Positions 30,392-40,278 of a DNA stretch of 64,000 bases are shown piece by piece. Made by a program: the position numbers and the translations under genes. The DNA comes from Gammaproteobacteria bacterium (GTDB lineage: Bacteria; Pseudomonadota; Gammaproteobacteria; JAABTG01): positions 2,356,001 to 2,420,000 of the forward strand of contig JAXHLS010000002.1 of NCBI GenBank assembly GCA_034522055.1, written 5' to 3'. Under the pieces are notes generated by a model that did no database searches, had not been told where the DNA came from, and was given only the letters and a program-made list of their open reading frames with translations. The first letter of the stretch is position 1, and every line of letters starts with the position of its first letter.

Positions 30392-31401
30392 GGTAGCGGC
30401 TCCATCTCCATCTCCTGCTGGCGCAGGATGGCCCGCAGTTCGTTCGCCGGCAGCAGGTGGATACCCAGGGAGTCGGCCACGGTGGGGTTCACCACCACGT
30501 CGTAATAACGTGGAAAGGCCGGGGGCGGCAGCGCCGGCCGCGGTGTCGGTGAACGGGCCAGCCCGGCGAGGATCTCGCCGAGCTGGGTGCCGATATGTGC
30601 CGGTGTGGAATCAACGGCAGTGATGGCGCCCGCCCTGACGTAGGCCTGAGACAATCCGATGAGGGGTACCCGGTGGCGATAGGTGGTGAGCAGTATGCCC
30701 TTCATGGTCCGCGGGTTGTAGACCAGGGGATCGGGCAGGGCGAGTATGGCATCGCTGCGTGCCAGGGTGCGCTTGAGGGCCGGCATCACCTCGCGAGGGG
30801 AATTCACCATCTGGACATCGAGGGGTGCGGTGCGGGCCAGGGCCCGCCGCAGGTCGTGGACATAGGGGGCCGATGATGGCCCGACGACGACGCCGATGCG
30901 CCGGATCATGGGCAGGCTGGCACGCAGCAGACGCAACTGCCGGGCGAAGGGTTGGTCGAGGAAAATGGCGGTGGTGTCGCCGCCGCGGGGTGGTTCCATG
31001 CGGCGGGCCGTGAGGGTGGCGTACTGGGCACGGGTGATCAGGGTGTATATCAGTGGTGTGGTGATGGAGGGTCCATGCAGGGTATCGGCCGCGGCGCGGC
31101 CGCCGACGGCGACGACGATGGCATGGTCTGCGGGGTCCAGCCGAGCCAGGTAATCGGGAATCCCGTCCGCATCCGTGACCTGCAGGATGACGTTATCCGC
31201 CGCCGCCGCCGCCTCCAGGCCCTGCTTGACGGCCTTGAGCAGCTGTCCGTGGGGGGCATGGGCCGGGTCCGCCAGCAGCAGGACGACGATGTGCCGGGCG
31301 GCGTCGGGGGCCGCCGCCGTGTCCGCCATGGCCATCAGCATCATGGACACGAGAAGGAGGCACCGTATCGCCCTGCAGGCGGTGCCTCGATGCGGCGCCA
31401 T
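30388..31401 (-). CDS. ABC-type substrate-binding-like periplasmic protein coupled to the kinase
   Basis: Exported protein of about 337 residues from the ATG at 31401. Signal peptide core IRCLLLVSMMLMAMA ending DTAAA. The body resembles the ABC_sub_bind/TrpX-like periplasmic binding fold: HIVVLLLADPAHAPHGQLLK at the start, IIYTLITR-type centre, RRIGVVVGPSSAPYVHDLRR opening the second lobe, and the closing GEILAGLARSP segment. No permease or ATPase gene is adjacent. The stop overlaps the hybrid kinase start, so it is more likely a ligand-sensing partner of that kinase than a transporter part. A start at 31458 would add 19 residues before the signal peptide. Confidence 0.78.
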
Positions 31402-31557
31402 GGGCCGTGTCGGCCCTGGCTGGGAGGGGCCGACGGTGGTGGGGTGAGAGTGCGTCATCACGAGGTCGGGTTGCGGTTCCTCGGAACCGATGTTTATTTA
31501 CATCATACGGTCTCTGATAATGTAGTCCATTCGACCCCTTACAGACCCGTTCATGCC

Positions 31558-32445
31558 ATGGCCCTCGTCACCATCGAAGACTTCGTCGGCAACACCCCCC
31601 TGGTCCGCCTGCAGCGCCTGCCGGCCAACGGTGCCTGCGAGGTGTGGGCCAAGCTCGAAGGCAACAACCCCGCGGGCTCAGTGAAGGACCGGCCGGCGCT
31701 CAGCATGATCAGGCGGGCCGAGGAACGGGGCGACATCAAACCCGGCGACACCCTCATCGAGGCCACCAGCGGCAATACCGGCATCGCCCTGGCCATGGCC
31801 GCGGCCATCAAGGGCTATCGTCTGTTGCTCATCATGCCGGAACACATGAGCCGCGAGCGCCAGGGTATCATGCGGGCCTTCGGTGCCGAACTCATGCTGA
31901 CACCCCGCGAAGGCAGCATGGAGGCCGCCATCGACCTGGCCCGCAAACTGGAAGAAGAGGGCCGCGGTACGGTCCTCGACCAGTTCGCCAACCCCGACAA
32001 CCCGCGCTCCCACTACGAAGGTACGGGGCCCGAGATCTGGCGGGATACGGAAGGGCGTATCACCCACTTCGTCAGCGCCATGGGCACCACCGGCACCATC
32101 ATGGGCACCTCGCGATTCCTCAAGGAGCAGAATGCCGGGGTCCAGATCGTCGGGGTGCAGCCTGCGGAGGGGGCCAGCATCCCCGGTATCCGCCGTTGGC
32201 CCGAGGCCTATCTGCCCAAGATCTATGAGGCCGAGCGCGTGGATCGCATCATCGACGTCACCCAGGCGGAGGCCGAGAACACGGCGCGCGCCTTGGCCGC
32301 CAGGGAGGGGATCTTCGCCGGCGTATCCTCGGGCGGTGCCGTGGCGGCGGCCCTCAAGCTCGCTGGCGAGCTGAAGGAAGGCGTGCTGGTGTGCATCATC
32401 TGCGATCGTGGCGACCGTTATCTTTCCACCGGCGTCTATCCCTGA
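31558..32445 (+). CDS. cysM: Cysteine synthase B
   Basis: PLP enzyme of 295 residues making cysteine from O-acetylserine and sulfide or thiosulfate. The PLP lysine is in NNPAGSVKDRPAL, the phosphate-binding loop is TSGNTGIALAMAA, and the second loop is GTTGTIMGTSRFL. The CysM-type segment IPGIRRWPEAYLPKIY, with Arg/Trp in the active-site lid, separates it from CysK. The ATG at 31558 was chosen because VTIEDFVGNTPLVRLQ follows closely, as in the family. Divergent from the binding protein/kinase pair. rlmD begins 22 bases after the stop. Confidence 0.93.
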   Translation: MALVTIEDFVGNTPLVRLQRLPANGACEVWAKLEGNNPAGSVKDRPALSMIRRAEERGDIKPGDTLIEATSGNTGIALAMAAAIKGYRLLLIMPEHMSRERQGIMRAFGAELMLTPREGSMEAAIDLARKLEEEGRGTVLDQFANPDNPRSHYEGTGPEIWRDTEGRITHFVSAMGTTGTIMGTSRFLKEQNAGVQIVGVQPAEGASIPGIRRWPEAYLPKIYEAERVDRIIDVTQAEAENTARALAAREGIFAGVSSGGAVAAALKLAGELKEGVLVCIICDRGDRYLSTGVYP

Positions 32446-32467
32446 CGCCTTCCGCACCGCGCCGACC

Positions 32468-33802
32468 GTGTCCAGGAAACGTCCATTGCCCCGGGATCCC
32501 GTGGCGGCCCGAGTGGATTCTCTGGACCACGATGGCCGGGGCGTGGCCCGGGTGGCGGACAAAGTGGTGTTCATCGATGGTGCTCTGCCCGGCGAGGAGG
32601 TGATGTTCAGTTACCTCAACCGCCGCTCCCGCTACGATGAGGGCCGCGTAGTGGAAGTGCTGAGCCCATCCCCGGAACGGGTGGAACCCCGCTGTGCCCA
32701 CGCCGGGACCTGCGGCGGTTGCAGCCTCCAGCACCTGGGGGCCGAGGCCCAGATCCGCCACAAGCAGGCGCAGCTTCTGGCGGCCCTCGGCCATGCCACC
32801 GGGGCGCCGCCCGCCACCATCCTGGCACCCCTCACGGGGCCGTTATGGGGCTACCGCCGCAAGGCCCGCCTGGGGGCCCGCTACGTGGTCAAGAAGGGGC
32901 GCCTGCTGGTGGGTTTTCGCGAGAAGCGCAGCGGCTTCGTGGCCGATCTGGCCCGCTGCGAGGTGCTGGACCCGCGGGTGGGTCAGCGCCTCGAGGCGCT
33001 GCGGGATACCCTCGCCGGGCTCTCCGTGGTGCGTGCGATACCCCAGGTGGAGGTCGCGGTGGGCGACGACCGGGTGGTCCTGGTGCTGCGCCACCTGGAG
33101 CCCCCGTCGTCAGAGGATAGGGAGCTACTGGGTCGGTTCGCGATGACCCACGGCTGTCAGATCCTGCTCCAGCCGGGAGGGCGCGACTCGGTGGTGGACC
33201 TCGACGGCAGGGCGCCGGAACCCCTTCTTTACCGGCTCGAGGCCCACGGACTCACCCTGGAGTTCCAGCCCCTGGATTTCACTCAGGTGAATACCGTCAT
33301 CAACGCGGCCATGGTGGACCGCGCCCTGGAACTGCTCGCGCCCCGGCCGGATCACGCGGTGCTGGACCTGTTCTGCGGCCTCGGCAATTTCACCCTGCCC
33401 CTGGCCCGGCGGGTGAGCCGGGTTTTGGGCGTGGAGGGGGATGCCGCCCTGGTGGACCAGGCCCGCCACAATGCGCAACGCAACGGCATCGATAACGCCG
33501 AATTCGTGGTGGCGGACCTCACGGATCTGGAACGGCCCCCACCGTGGTATGACCAGGGTTTCGAGCGTCTGCTCCTGGATCCACCCCGCAGCGGCGCCCT
33601 GGCGGTGGTGAGCCGCCTGCCACGGCCGGTGCCGCCCCTCATCGTCTACGTGTCCTGCAATCCGGCGACCCTGGCCCGCGACGCCGGCGTGCTGGTGAGG
33701 GAACAGGGCTATCGTCTGGCGGCTGCCGGGGTCATGGACATGTTTCCCCACACCAGCCATGTGGAGTCCATGGCGGTGTTCGAGCGGGGTCGGGTTATTT
33801 GA
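32468..33802 (+). CDS. rlmD: 23S rRNA (uracil-1939-C5)-methyltransferase
   Basis: SAM-dependent rRNA m5U methyltransferase of 444 residues from the GTG at 32468. N-terminal TRAM domain (DSLDHDGRGVARVADKVVFI). The [4Fe-4S] ligands are CAHAGTCGGC and the Cys of LARCEVLD. SAM domain DLFCGLGNFTLPLA. The catalytic Cys lies in IVYVSCNPATLARD, and the general base region is LLLDPPRSGA. cysM-rlmD order is typical of gammaproteobacteria, where relA often follows; here relA is not next. Its stop overlaps the convergent lipoprotein gene by 8 bases. Confidence 0.95.
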   Translation: MSRKRPLPRDPVAARVDSLDHDGRGVARVADKVVFIDGALPGEEVMFSYLNRRSRYDEGRVVEVLSPSPERVEPRCAHAGTCGGCSLQHLGAEAQIRHKQAQLLAALGHATGAPPATILAPLTGPLWGYRRKARLGARYVVKKGRLLVGFREKRSGFVADLARCEVLDPRVGQRLEALRDTLAGLSVVRAIPQVEVAVGDDRVVLVLRHLEPPSSEDRELLGRFAMTHGCQILLQPGGRDSVVDLDGRAPEPLLYRLEAHGLTLEFQPLDFTQVNTVINAAMVDRALELLAPRPDHAVLDLFCGLGNFTLPLARRVSRVLGVEGDAALVDQARHNAQRNGIDNAEFVVADLTDLERPPPWYDQGFERLLLDPPRSGALAVVSRLPRPVPPLIVYVSCNPATLARDAGVLVREQGYRLAAAGVMDMFPHTSHVESMAVFERGRVI

Positions 33803-34391
33803 TCTCCAGGGTGAATATGTCCCCCAGGGTCTCCCGTATCTGGGCCACCGTCAGGTGATGGCGCTCGGTCTCCGGGCCCGACGCGTCCAGGCGGTCCGCC
33901 AGACAGGTGAGGCGGTAGACATCCACCGAGGGCTCGGCGGGACGCAGGCTCATCCGGGTGACGTAGAACCACTGGGAGAGGGCGCTGCCACCGTCGCCCC
34001 CGGAGCCGCCGCCGGAGGTCGGCATGATGCCGCCCGGCCCACCCGGGGGCAGCCAGCTGAAGTGGAAGCTGCGCCCCACCTCGGTGATGGTGAAGGTGGT
34101 GGGCACGACCCGCAGGGGGCCCTCCGGGCGTTGCCGGGTCTCGATGTAGCAGTGGGGATAGACCTCCTGGACGCTACTAAACCGCAGGGTGCGACCATGC
34201 TGAAGATAGAGCAGATCGCCGCGGCCGGGCAGTTCGATGGCCTCGTTGAGCATCAGGGTGGAGCCCGCGGGAATGGCATAGCGGCTATCGCCCTCCAGAT
34301 GGTCCGGAGCGATGGCGGCGCAGCCGGCGAGGAATACGACCACGGCGGTGAGGATGGCCGGGCGGCTGGCGCTGAGACGTTCACGGGGCAT
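33795..34391 (-). CDS. Uncharacterised lipoprotein
   Basis: Probable outer-membrane or periplasmic lipoprotein of 198 residues. The signal ends VVVFLAGCAAIAP, a good lipobox. The body begins with a beta-rich segment (IPAGSTLMLNEAIELPGRGD), followed by VYPHCYIETR and TFTITEVGRSFHF. A Gly/Ser/Pro-rich loop lies at about residues 113-135, then a C-terminal segment with RLTCLADRLDASGPE and IRETLGDIFTLEIK. The family is not recognised. The ATG at 34391 lacks a good ribosome site; a GTG eight codons upstream is possible. Confidence 0.75.
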   Translation of the reverse strand: MPRERLSASRPAILTAVVVFLAGCAAIAPDHLEGDSRYAIPAGSTLMLNEAIELPGRGDLLYLQHGRTLRFSSVQEVYPHCYIETRQRPEGPLRVVPTTFTITEVGRSFHFSWLPPGGPGGIMPTSGGGSGGDGGSALSQWFYVTRMSLRPAEPSVDVYRLTCLADRLDASGPETERHHLTVAQIRETLGDIFTLEIK

Positions 34392-34578
34392 GGCGGCGGG
34401 TCCGGTTGAAAACACGTGACGGATTAGAGTAGTTTCGCCATGCGATGTTCCACTTTCAATAGCCGATGGCGCCGGCGGCATGCGGCCCGGCAGGTAGCGC
34501 GTGTCGCGCAAGGATTCCGGGTATCGGGGTTTTCGCGCCCGTCCTTCCGCCCGGGCGACACCCTTCGGCCCGATACCC

Positions 34579-36312
34579 ATGACCGATAGCGCCCTCCGCC
34601 GCATCCTGCCCCTGCCCCCGATGCTGGCCAGCCAGATCGCCGCCGGCGAGGTGGTGGAGCGCCCGGCCTCCGTGGTGAAGGAACTGGTGGAGAACGCCAT
34701 CGACGCCGGCGCCGGTACCATCGAGCTGACCTTCGAGCAAGGCGGCCTGGCTCTCATCCGGGTCGAGGACGACGGCGATGGCATCCATCCCGACGACCTG
34801 GCCCTGGCCCTCACGGGCCAGGCCACCAGTAAGATCCGCGACCCGGCGGATCTGGAAGGCATCAGCAGCCTCGGCTTCCGGGGCGAGGCCCTGGCCAGCA
34901 TCGGCTCGGTATCGCGACTGACTCTGGAATCCCGCCAGCGGGATGCCGACGCCGGCTGGCGCATGCGCATGGAGGGAGGTGTCCGGGAAGGTCCCGTGCC
35001 CGCGGCGCTGCGTCACGGCACCCGGGTGGAGGTGCGGGAACTCTTCTACAACACCCCGGCGCGGCGCAAATTCATGCGCTCGGAACGTACCGAGCAGGCC
35101 CATCTCATGGCCATGGCGCGGCGGCTGGTGCTGTCCCGCTGGGAATGCGGCTTCCGGTTGGTGGCCGGCCAGCGCGAGGTGCTGAAGGTGCCCCCCGCGC
35201 GCGATGAACGGGCCCGGGAAGCCCGAGTGGCGACGGTGCTCGGCCGGGCCTTCATGGAACAGGCATGGCCGGTGGCGGTGGACCATCCCGATGTGCGCTG
35301 CTGGGGCTGGCTCGGCGCCCCGGACGTGAGTCGCAGTCACACCGACGGCCAGTATCTCTATCTCAATGGCCGCATGGTGCGCGACCGGCTGCTGGTCCAC
35401 GGCATCCGCCAGGCCTTCGGTGACGCCATCCCCGAAGGCCGCCAGCCCGCCTTCGTCCTGTTCATCGAACTGGATCCCACGCGGGTGGATGTCAACGTCC
35501 ATCCCACCAAGCACGAGGTACGCTTCCGCGATGCCCGCCTGGTGCATGACGTGGTGGCGGGGGGGCTGGTGCGTTCCGGGGGCGGCGGGGTCTCCCGCGT
35601 TGCGTCCGCTACCACCGCTATATCGACATCCCGCCAGGTCCCCGTCCGTGGTTCGGGCGGTGACTCCAACCATGCCTCGAATGGCCCCCGCGGCGGCGCC
35701 TCCTCTCGTCTGCCCGCGTCCCCGCGGCGGCCGGCGGAGCGTCACAGTGTGGCTGAGACCACCGCGGCTTATGCGCGGCTGGCGGAGGGCGCCCGCGGGA
35801 CGGTCCCGGCCCCCGGGACCCTGGGACTCATGGCCGGGCGTTATCTGCTGCGCCTCGACGGCGATGAACTGGTGGTGGTGGACGGGGCGCGGCTGGCGGC
35901 CCATCGGCTGCGCGTCGCCCTCGGCCGCCTGGAAAGGGAGGGCGTGGACATGAAGCCCCTGCGTATGCCCCGGGCGGTGACGGTGGCCGCTGCGACGGTC
36001 CGCTGGCTGGGCGAGGCCGGTGGAATCCTCGAGACCCTGGGCATCGATGCGGTGGCCAACGGTCCTGACCGGGTGACCGTGCGCCGTCTCGCCCCGGGTC
36101 TGGAGGTCATCGACCTCGGCCCGCTCCTCGATGCCCTGGCCGGGTTCGCCGACATGGACTCGGCGCGGTCGCGCCTGGAGGCCTTCGTGCCGGACAGGGT
36201 GAGCGATACGGAGGCCGCCGTACGGTTGCTGGAAGGGAGCGGGGAGGACCCGCCGGCGGATTGTGTCACCACCGTCACGGCCCTGGAGCTGGCGCGGCGT
36301 TTTGGGGCTTGA
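34579..36312 (+). CDS. mutL: DNA mismatch repair protein MutL
   Basis: GHKL ATPase linking MutS to the incision step; 577 residues. N-terminal ATP-binding motifs: SQIAAGEVVERPASVVKELV, ENAIDAGAG, DDGDGI, GFRGEALASIGSV. A Ser/Pro/Ala-rich linker occupies about residues 330-405. The C-terminal dimerisation domain shows no DQHA-x2-E-x4-E endonuclease motif, so this should be the MutH-dependent, nuclease-less type. Start at ATG 34579 (MTDSALRRILPLPP). miaA follows 16 bases later, as in the classic mutL-miaA-hfq superoperon. Confidence 0.96.
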   Translation: MTDSALRRILPLPPMLASQIAAGEVVERPASVVKELVENAIDAGAGTIELTFEQGGLALIRVEDDGDGIHPDDLALALTGQATSKIRDPADLEGISSLGFRGEALASIGSVSRLTLESRQRDADAGWRMRMEGGVREGPVPAALRHGTRVEVRELFYNTPARRKFMRSERTEQAHLMAMARRLVLSRWECGFRLVAGQREVLKVPPARDERAREARVATVLGRAFMEQAWPVAVDHPDVRCWGWLGAPDVSRSHTDGQYLYLNGRMVRDRLLVHGIRQAFGDAIPEGRQPAFVLFIELDPTRVDVNVHPTKHEVRFRDARLVHDVVAGGLVRSGGGGVSRVASATTAISTSRQVPVRGSGGDSNHASNGPRGGASSRLPASPRRPAERHSVAETTAAYARLAEGARGTVPAPGTLGLMAGRYLLRLDGDELVVVDGARLAAHRLRVALGRLEREGVDMKPLRMPRAVTVAAATVRWLGEAGGILETLGIDAVANGPDRVTVRRLAPGLEVIDLGPLLDALAGFADMDSARSRLEAFVPDRVSDTEAAVRLLEGSGEDPPADCVTTVTALELARRFGA

Positions 36313-36328
36313 TGCGTTCCGGCCCGCC

Positions 36329-37285
36329 ATGACCGCCGCACCGGTGATCTTCCTCATGGGCCCCACCGCCACCGGCAAGACCGACTTGGCGGTGGGGCTG
36401 GTGGCGCGCTTTGCCGTCGATATCGTCAGCGTGGATTCCGCGCTGGTGTATCGGGGCATGGACGTGGGGACCGCCAAGCCCTCCCCGGCGGTGCTGGCGC
36501 GGGCGCCCCATCGGCTCGTGGACTGCGTGGCCCCCACCGAGAGCTATTCGGCGGCGCGCTTCCGGGATGAGGCCCTGGCCGCCATCCGGGACATCCACGG
36601 GGTGGGGCGGGTGCCCCTGCTGGTGGGGGGCACGGGCCTCTACTTCCGGGCCCTGGAACAGGGTTTGTCACCCCTGCCGGGGGCCAATCCGGAACTGCGG
36701 GCGCGGCTGGCCCGGCTGCGGGAACGCGAGGGCAACGCGGCCCTCCACGCCCGTCTCGCGGCCCTGGATGCGGCCTCGGCGGCGCGGATCCACCCCAACG
36801 ATCCCCAGCGCGTGCAGCGTGCCATCGAGGTATTCGAGATCACCGGCCGCCCCATGGGGGAATGGCTGGCCGCGGGGCGCGGGGCGGCGTTCCCCTTTCC
36901 CCTGCTGAAGCTGGTGCTGATGCCGCGGGACCGTGACGTCCTGCGGCAGCGCATCGCCCGGCGTCTGGAGCACATGCTGGCCGCCGGTCTGGTCGACGAG
37001 GTGCGGCGCCTGCGTGCCGAGGAGGAGGTGTCGAGGGAGCTGCCGTCCATGCGGGCGGTGGGTTACCGCCAGGTATGGGGCTATCTGGAAGGGGAGTACG
37101 ACCTCGCGGAGATGAAACGGCGACTCCATACCGCCACCGCCCGCCTCGCCAAGCGCCAGATGACCTGGCTGCGGGCCGAATCCGGTGCCGTGGCTCTTGA
37201 CCCCTTCGGTCCGCGGGTGGAGGATGGCCTCGGCGGACGGATCGCCCGCTTTCTTGAAGCTCACGGTGCAGGCGTGAATGGTTGA
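36329..37285 (+). CDS. miaA: tRNA dimethylallyltransferase
   Basis: Transfers an isopentenyl group to A37 of tRNAs reading UNN codons; 318 residues. P-loop FLMGPTATGKTDLAVGL. The DSALVYRGMDVGTAKPS segment contains the catalytic Asp, and GGTGLYFRALEQGLSPLP is the substrate tunnel region. RAVGYRQVWGYLEGE and LAKRQMTWLR lie near the C-terminus. The ATG at 36329 was chosen over an in-frame start inside mutL. hfq follows after a 135-base gap that contains a good -10 sequence. Confidence 0.96.
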   Translation: MTAAPVIFLMGPTATGKTDLAVGLVARFAVDIVSVDSALVYRGMDVGTAKPSPAVLARAPHRLVDCVAPTESYSAARFRDEALAAIRDIHGVGRVPLLVGGTGLYFRALEQGLSPLPGANPELRARLARLREREGNAALHARLAALDAASAARIHPNDPQRVQRAIEVFEITGRPMGEWLAAGRGAAFPFPLLKLVLMPRDRDVLRQRIARRLEHMLAAGLVDEVRRLRAEEEVSRELPSMRAVGYRQVWGYLEGEYDLAEMKRRLHTATARLAKRQMTWLRAESGAVALDPFGPRVEDGLGGRIARFLEAHGAGVNG

Positions 37286-37299
37286 CTTCAGTTGTGAGC

Positions 37300-37305
37300 T
37301 ATAAT
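37300..37305 (+). promoter_or_regulatory. Possible -10 element of an hfq promoter
   Basis: A perfect TATAAT at 37300-37305 lies about 115 bases before hfq in an otherwise GC-rich gap. A TTGACT sits only 12 bases upstream, too close to be its -35, and nothing convincing is at 17 bases. Internal hfq promoters in this gap are known in enterics. Confidence 0.3.
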
Positions 37306-37420
37306 TCCCCACTGCGCTTGGCTGACTGTGCCGGACGCGTACATCCTTCGGGTGGCGGCCTCGCCACGGCAGGGCGCGGTTCACCCAGACCTGAATAACA
37401 ATATCCATAAGGAGAATACG

Positions 37421-37678
37421 ATGAGTAAGGGGCAGAGCCTACAAGATCCCTACCTGAATCAGCTCAGGAAAGAGCGCGTACCCGTATCCATTTATCTCAT
37501 CAACGGCATCAAGCTGCAGGGACAGATCGAGTCCTTCGATCAGTTCGTGGTGTTGCTCAAGAACTCGGTCAACCAGATGGTCTACAAACATGCCATCTCC
37601 ACCGTGGTGCCGTCCCGTAACGTCCGCCTGCCGCGCCCCGAGGGAGAGCAGGGTGGGGTGCCCGGCGACGGCATGTGA
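37421..37678 (+). CDS. hfq: RNA chaperone Hfq
   Basis: Hexameric Sm-like RNA chaperone for small-RNA regulation; 85 residues. Sm1 motif region [20 protein letters not shown], and the distal- and proximal-face residues of [20 protein letters not shown]. The Sm2 motif reads [12 protein letters not shown]. The C-terminal tail is short (about 15 residues), as in Pseudomonas. A strong AAGGAG ribosome site precedes the ATG. An earlier in-frame start at 37328 would add 31 non-Hfq residues and is rejected. Confidence 0.97.
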   Translation: MSKGQSLQDPYLNQLRKERVPVSIYLINGIKLQGQIESFDQFVVLLKNSVNQMVYKHAISTVVPSRNVRLPRPEGEQGGVPGDGM

Positions 37679-37710
37679 TGGCGGCAGCGTCATCCGCCGG
37701 AGCGTCGTGA

Positions 37711-39003
37711 TTGTTTGAAAGACCGGTGGGCGGCGACGCCGTGGTGCTCGTGCATGTCGATTTCCGCGCGGCAGAGGAGCAGGAGCGGCTGGACGAGTTC
37801 CGGGATCTGGCGCACTCCACCGGTGTCACGGTGGCGGGGCTGATCACGGCGAGCCGGGATCGGCCCGACCCCGCGTATTTCGTGGGCCGGGGCAAGGTAG
37901 AGGAGATCCGCGAGGCGGTGCTGGCGAGTGATGCGGGCGTGGTGCTGTTCAACCATGGCCTGTCACCGGCCCAGGAACGCAACCTGGAGCGGGCCCTGCA
38001 ATGTCGCGTCCTCGATCGCACCGGCCTCATTCTCGATATCTTCGCCCAGCGGGCCCGCTCCTATGAGGGCAAGTTGCAGGTGGAGTTGGCCCAGTTGCGG
38101 CACCTGTCCACCCGCCTGGTGCGGGGCTGGACCCACCTCGAGCGCCAGAAGGGCGGTATCGGCCTGCGCGGTCCCGGCGAGAAGCAGCTGGAGACCGACC
38201 GCCGCCTGCTGGCCGTGCGCATCAAACGGATCAACCAGCAGCTTGCCCAGGTGAGCAGGAAACGCCAGCTCCAGCGGCGCTCCCGGCGCAAGGCGGAGCT
38301 ACCGGTGGTCTCCCTGGTGGGGTACACCAACGCCGGCAAGTCCACGCTCTTCAATAGTCTGACGGACGCCGGCGTGCTGGAAGCCGACAAGCTGTTCGCG
38401 ACCCTGGATCCCACCCTGCGGCGCGTGGAGGTGGGCCACGGCCGGGCCTTCATCCTCGCGGATACCGTGGGTTTCATCCGCCACCTGCCCCACGACCTGG
38501 TGGCCGCCTTCCGTTCCACCCTCGAAGAGACCCGGGATGCCGACCTGCTGCTGCACGTCGTGGACGCCGCCGATCCCGAGCACCGCGAGAAGATGGAGCA
38601 GGTGAACGAGGTGCTGGAGGCCATCGGGGCGGCCGAGGTGCCGGTGCTGCTGGTGTACAACAAGGTGGATGCCCTGGAGGGCGGCGGTCCCCGGGCGGAT
38701 GCGGACGAGGCCGGTGCGGTGTGGCGGGTGTGGCTGTCCGCCCACAGCGGCGAGGGGCTCGACCTGCTGCGTGAACAACTGGCCCAGCGCTTCATCGGCC
38801 GTCTCATTCGCCGCCGTCTGTGCCTGCCGTCCTCGGCGGGACGGCTGCGCTCGCGTCTCCACGACCTCGACGCCGTCATCACCGAAGAGGTGGTCGAGGA
38901 GGGCTGGCACATGGACGTGGAGGTGGAACTCGAGGTGTGGCAGCGCCTCAATCTGGGCGAGGCGGAATGCGGCGCGGTTGCGGGCCGGGCCGCGGACACC
39001 TAA
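37711..39003 (+). CDS. hflX: GTPase HflX
   Basis: Ribosome-splitting GTPase of the Obg-HflX group; 430 residues. N-terminal HflX domain (PAYFVGRGKVEEI, VLFNHGLSPAQERNLERAL, VLDRTGLILDIFAQRA). RLVRGWTHLERQKGGIGLRG precedes the G domain. G1 is VGYTNAGKSTLFN, G3 is DTVGFIRHLP, and G4 is NKVD. Start is the TTG at 37711 with a GGAG about 9 bases upstream; no ATG is available nearby in frame. It lies 32 bases after hfq, as expected. Confidence 0.95.
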   Translation: MFERPVGGDAVVLVHVDFRAAEEQERLDEFRDLAHSTGVTVAGLITASRDRPDPAYFVGRGKVEEIREAVLASDAGVVLFNHGLSPAQERNLERALQCRVLDRTGLILDIFAQRARSYEGKLQVELAQLRHLSTRLVRGWTHLERQKGGIGLRGPGEKQLETDRRLLAVRIKRINQQLAQVSRKRQLQRRSRRKAELPVVSLVGYTNAGKSTLFNSLTDAGVLEADKLFATLDPTLRRVEVGHGRAFILADTVGFIRHLPHDLVAAFRSTLEETRDADLLLHVVDAADPEHREKMEQVNEVLEAIGAAEVPVLLVYNKVDALEGGGPRADADEAGAVWRVWLSAHSGEGLDLLREQLAQRFIGRLIRRRLCLPSSAGRLRSRLHDLDAVITEEVVEEGWHMDVEVELEVWQRLNLGEAECGAVAGRAADT

Positions 39004-39087
39004 AATGCACGTCCTTTCTGCGTATTTCGTAGTCCTCTAAAACTTTACACTTCCCGAATCTTAAACTTCGGCGGCTGGAGCAACAGT

Positions 39088-40278
39088 ATGGCTTGGAATG
39101 AGCCTGGCGGTGGGCGGGACCCTTGGGGTGGCAACAACCAACAAGGGCCTCCGGATCTGGAACAAGCGATCAAGAACCTGCAGGGCAAGCTGTCGGGGAT
39201 CTTCGGTGGCCGCGGTGGCGGTCAGGGCGGCGGCTCCCGGGGTGGTGGCGGTCCCAATTTCAGCAAACTCGGGGTCATGGTCATCATCGGCGTGCTGTTC
39301 GTGGGCTGGCTGGTGGCCGGCTTCTATATCGTCGACCCGGCCGAAGAGGCGGTGGTCACGCGTTTCGGCAACTACGTGCGTACCGAGACCTCCGGTCCCC
39401 ACTGGCTGCCGTACTTCATCGAGAAGCATGAGACGGTGAACGTGGCCCAGGTGCGGAGCGCGGAGGTCGGTTTCCGCACCGCCGGCCGGACCCAGGGCTC
39501 GGTGGGCAACGAGTCCCTGATGCTGACCCAGGACGAGAACATCGTGGACATCAAGTTCGCCGTCCAGTATCGGGTCAAGGATGCCCGGGACTACCTGTTC
39601 AATGTGCGCGATCCGGATCTCACCCTGCGCCAGGTTACGGAATCGGCCGTGCGTGAGGTGGTGGGCAAGAGCACCATGGACTTCGTGCTCACCGGGGGCC
39701 GCAGCGCGGTGGCCGACGATACCCGGGTGCTGGTGCAGGACACCCTGGACAAATACGGCGCCGGCCTGTTCGTCATCAGCGTCAACATGCAGGACGCCCA
39801 GCCGCCGGCGCAGGTGCAGGACGCCTTTAACGATGCCGTCAAGGCCCGCGAGGACGAGGAGCGCCTGAAGAACGAGGCCCAGGCCTTCGCTAACGAAATC
39901 CTGCCCAAGGCCCGCGGTGAAGGCGACGCTATCCGCGAGCGCGCCCAGGGTTATAAACAGCGGGTCACCGCCCAGGCCGAAGGCCAGTCGGACCGCTTCC
40001 TGGCCCTGCTCACGGAGTATCAGAAGGCCCCCGACGTGACCCGGGAGCGCATCTACCTGGAGACCATGGAATCGGTGCTGGGCAAGAGCAGCAAGGTGCT
40101 GCTGGGGGCCGAGGGCAGCAACAACCTCATGTACCTGCCCCTGGACAAGCTCATGTCCAGAGGCTTCGAGGATGACGAAGACGGCGCAGGCCAGGACGGG
40201 GACAGCGGGACCTCAACGTTACCCGCCAGCCGGCTACGCAATGATTCCGACAGATTCCGTTCCGGGAGGACACGCTGA
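39088..40278 (+). CDS. hflK: HflK, membrane FtsH-protease regulator (SPFH/band 7)
   Basis: Forms with HflC a periplasm-facing cage around FtsH; 396 residues. The cytoplasmic N-terminus is Gly-rich (GGRDPWGGNNQQGPPDLEQA and a GGGQGGGSRGGGG run). A single membrane segment lies at about residues 64-85 (VMVIIGVLFVGWLVAGFYIV). The SPFH domain begins DPAEEAVVTRFGNYV. A helical Ala/Glu/Lys region follows (RLKNEAQAFANEILPKA), and the C-terminus is Asp-rich. Its TGA overlaps the hflC ATG by one base, so equal synthesis is likely. Confidence 0.96.
   Translation: MAWNEPGGGRDPWGGNNQQGPPDLEQAIKNLQGKLSGIFGGRGGGQGGGSRGGGGPNFSKLGVMVIIGVLFVGWLVAGFYIVDPAEEAVVTRFGNYVRTETSGPHWLPYFIEKHETVNVAQVRSAEVGFRTAGRTQGSVGNESLMLTQDENIVDIKFAVQYRVKDARDYLFNVRDPDLTLRQVTESAVREVVGKSTMDFVLTGGRSAVADDTRVLVQDTLDKYGAGLFVISVNMQDAQPPAQVQDAFNDAVKAREDEERLKNEAQAFANEILPKARGEGDAIRERAQGYKQRVTAQAEGQSDRFLALLTEYQKAPDVTRERIYLETMESVLGKSSKVLLGAEGSNNLMYLPLDKLMSRGFEDDEDGAGQDGDSGTSTLPASRLRNDSDRFRSGRTR

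Noticed and set aside
37328-37420. Upstream extension of Hfq
   Set aside because: Adds 31 residues unlike Hfq, while the ATG at 37421 has a strong AAGGAG.
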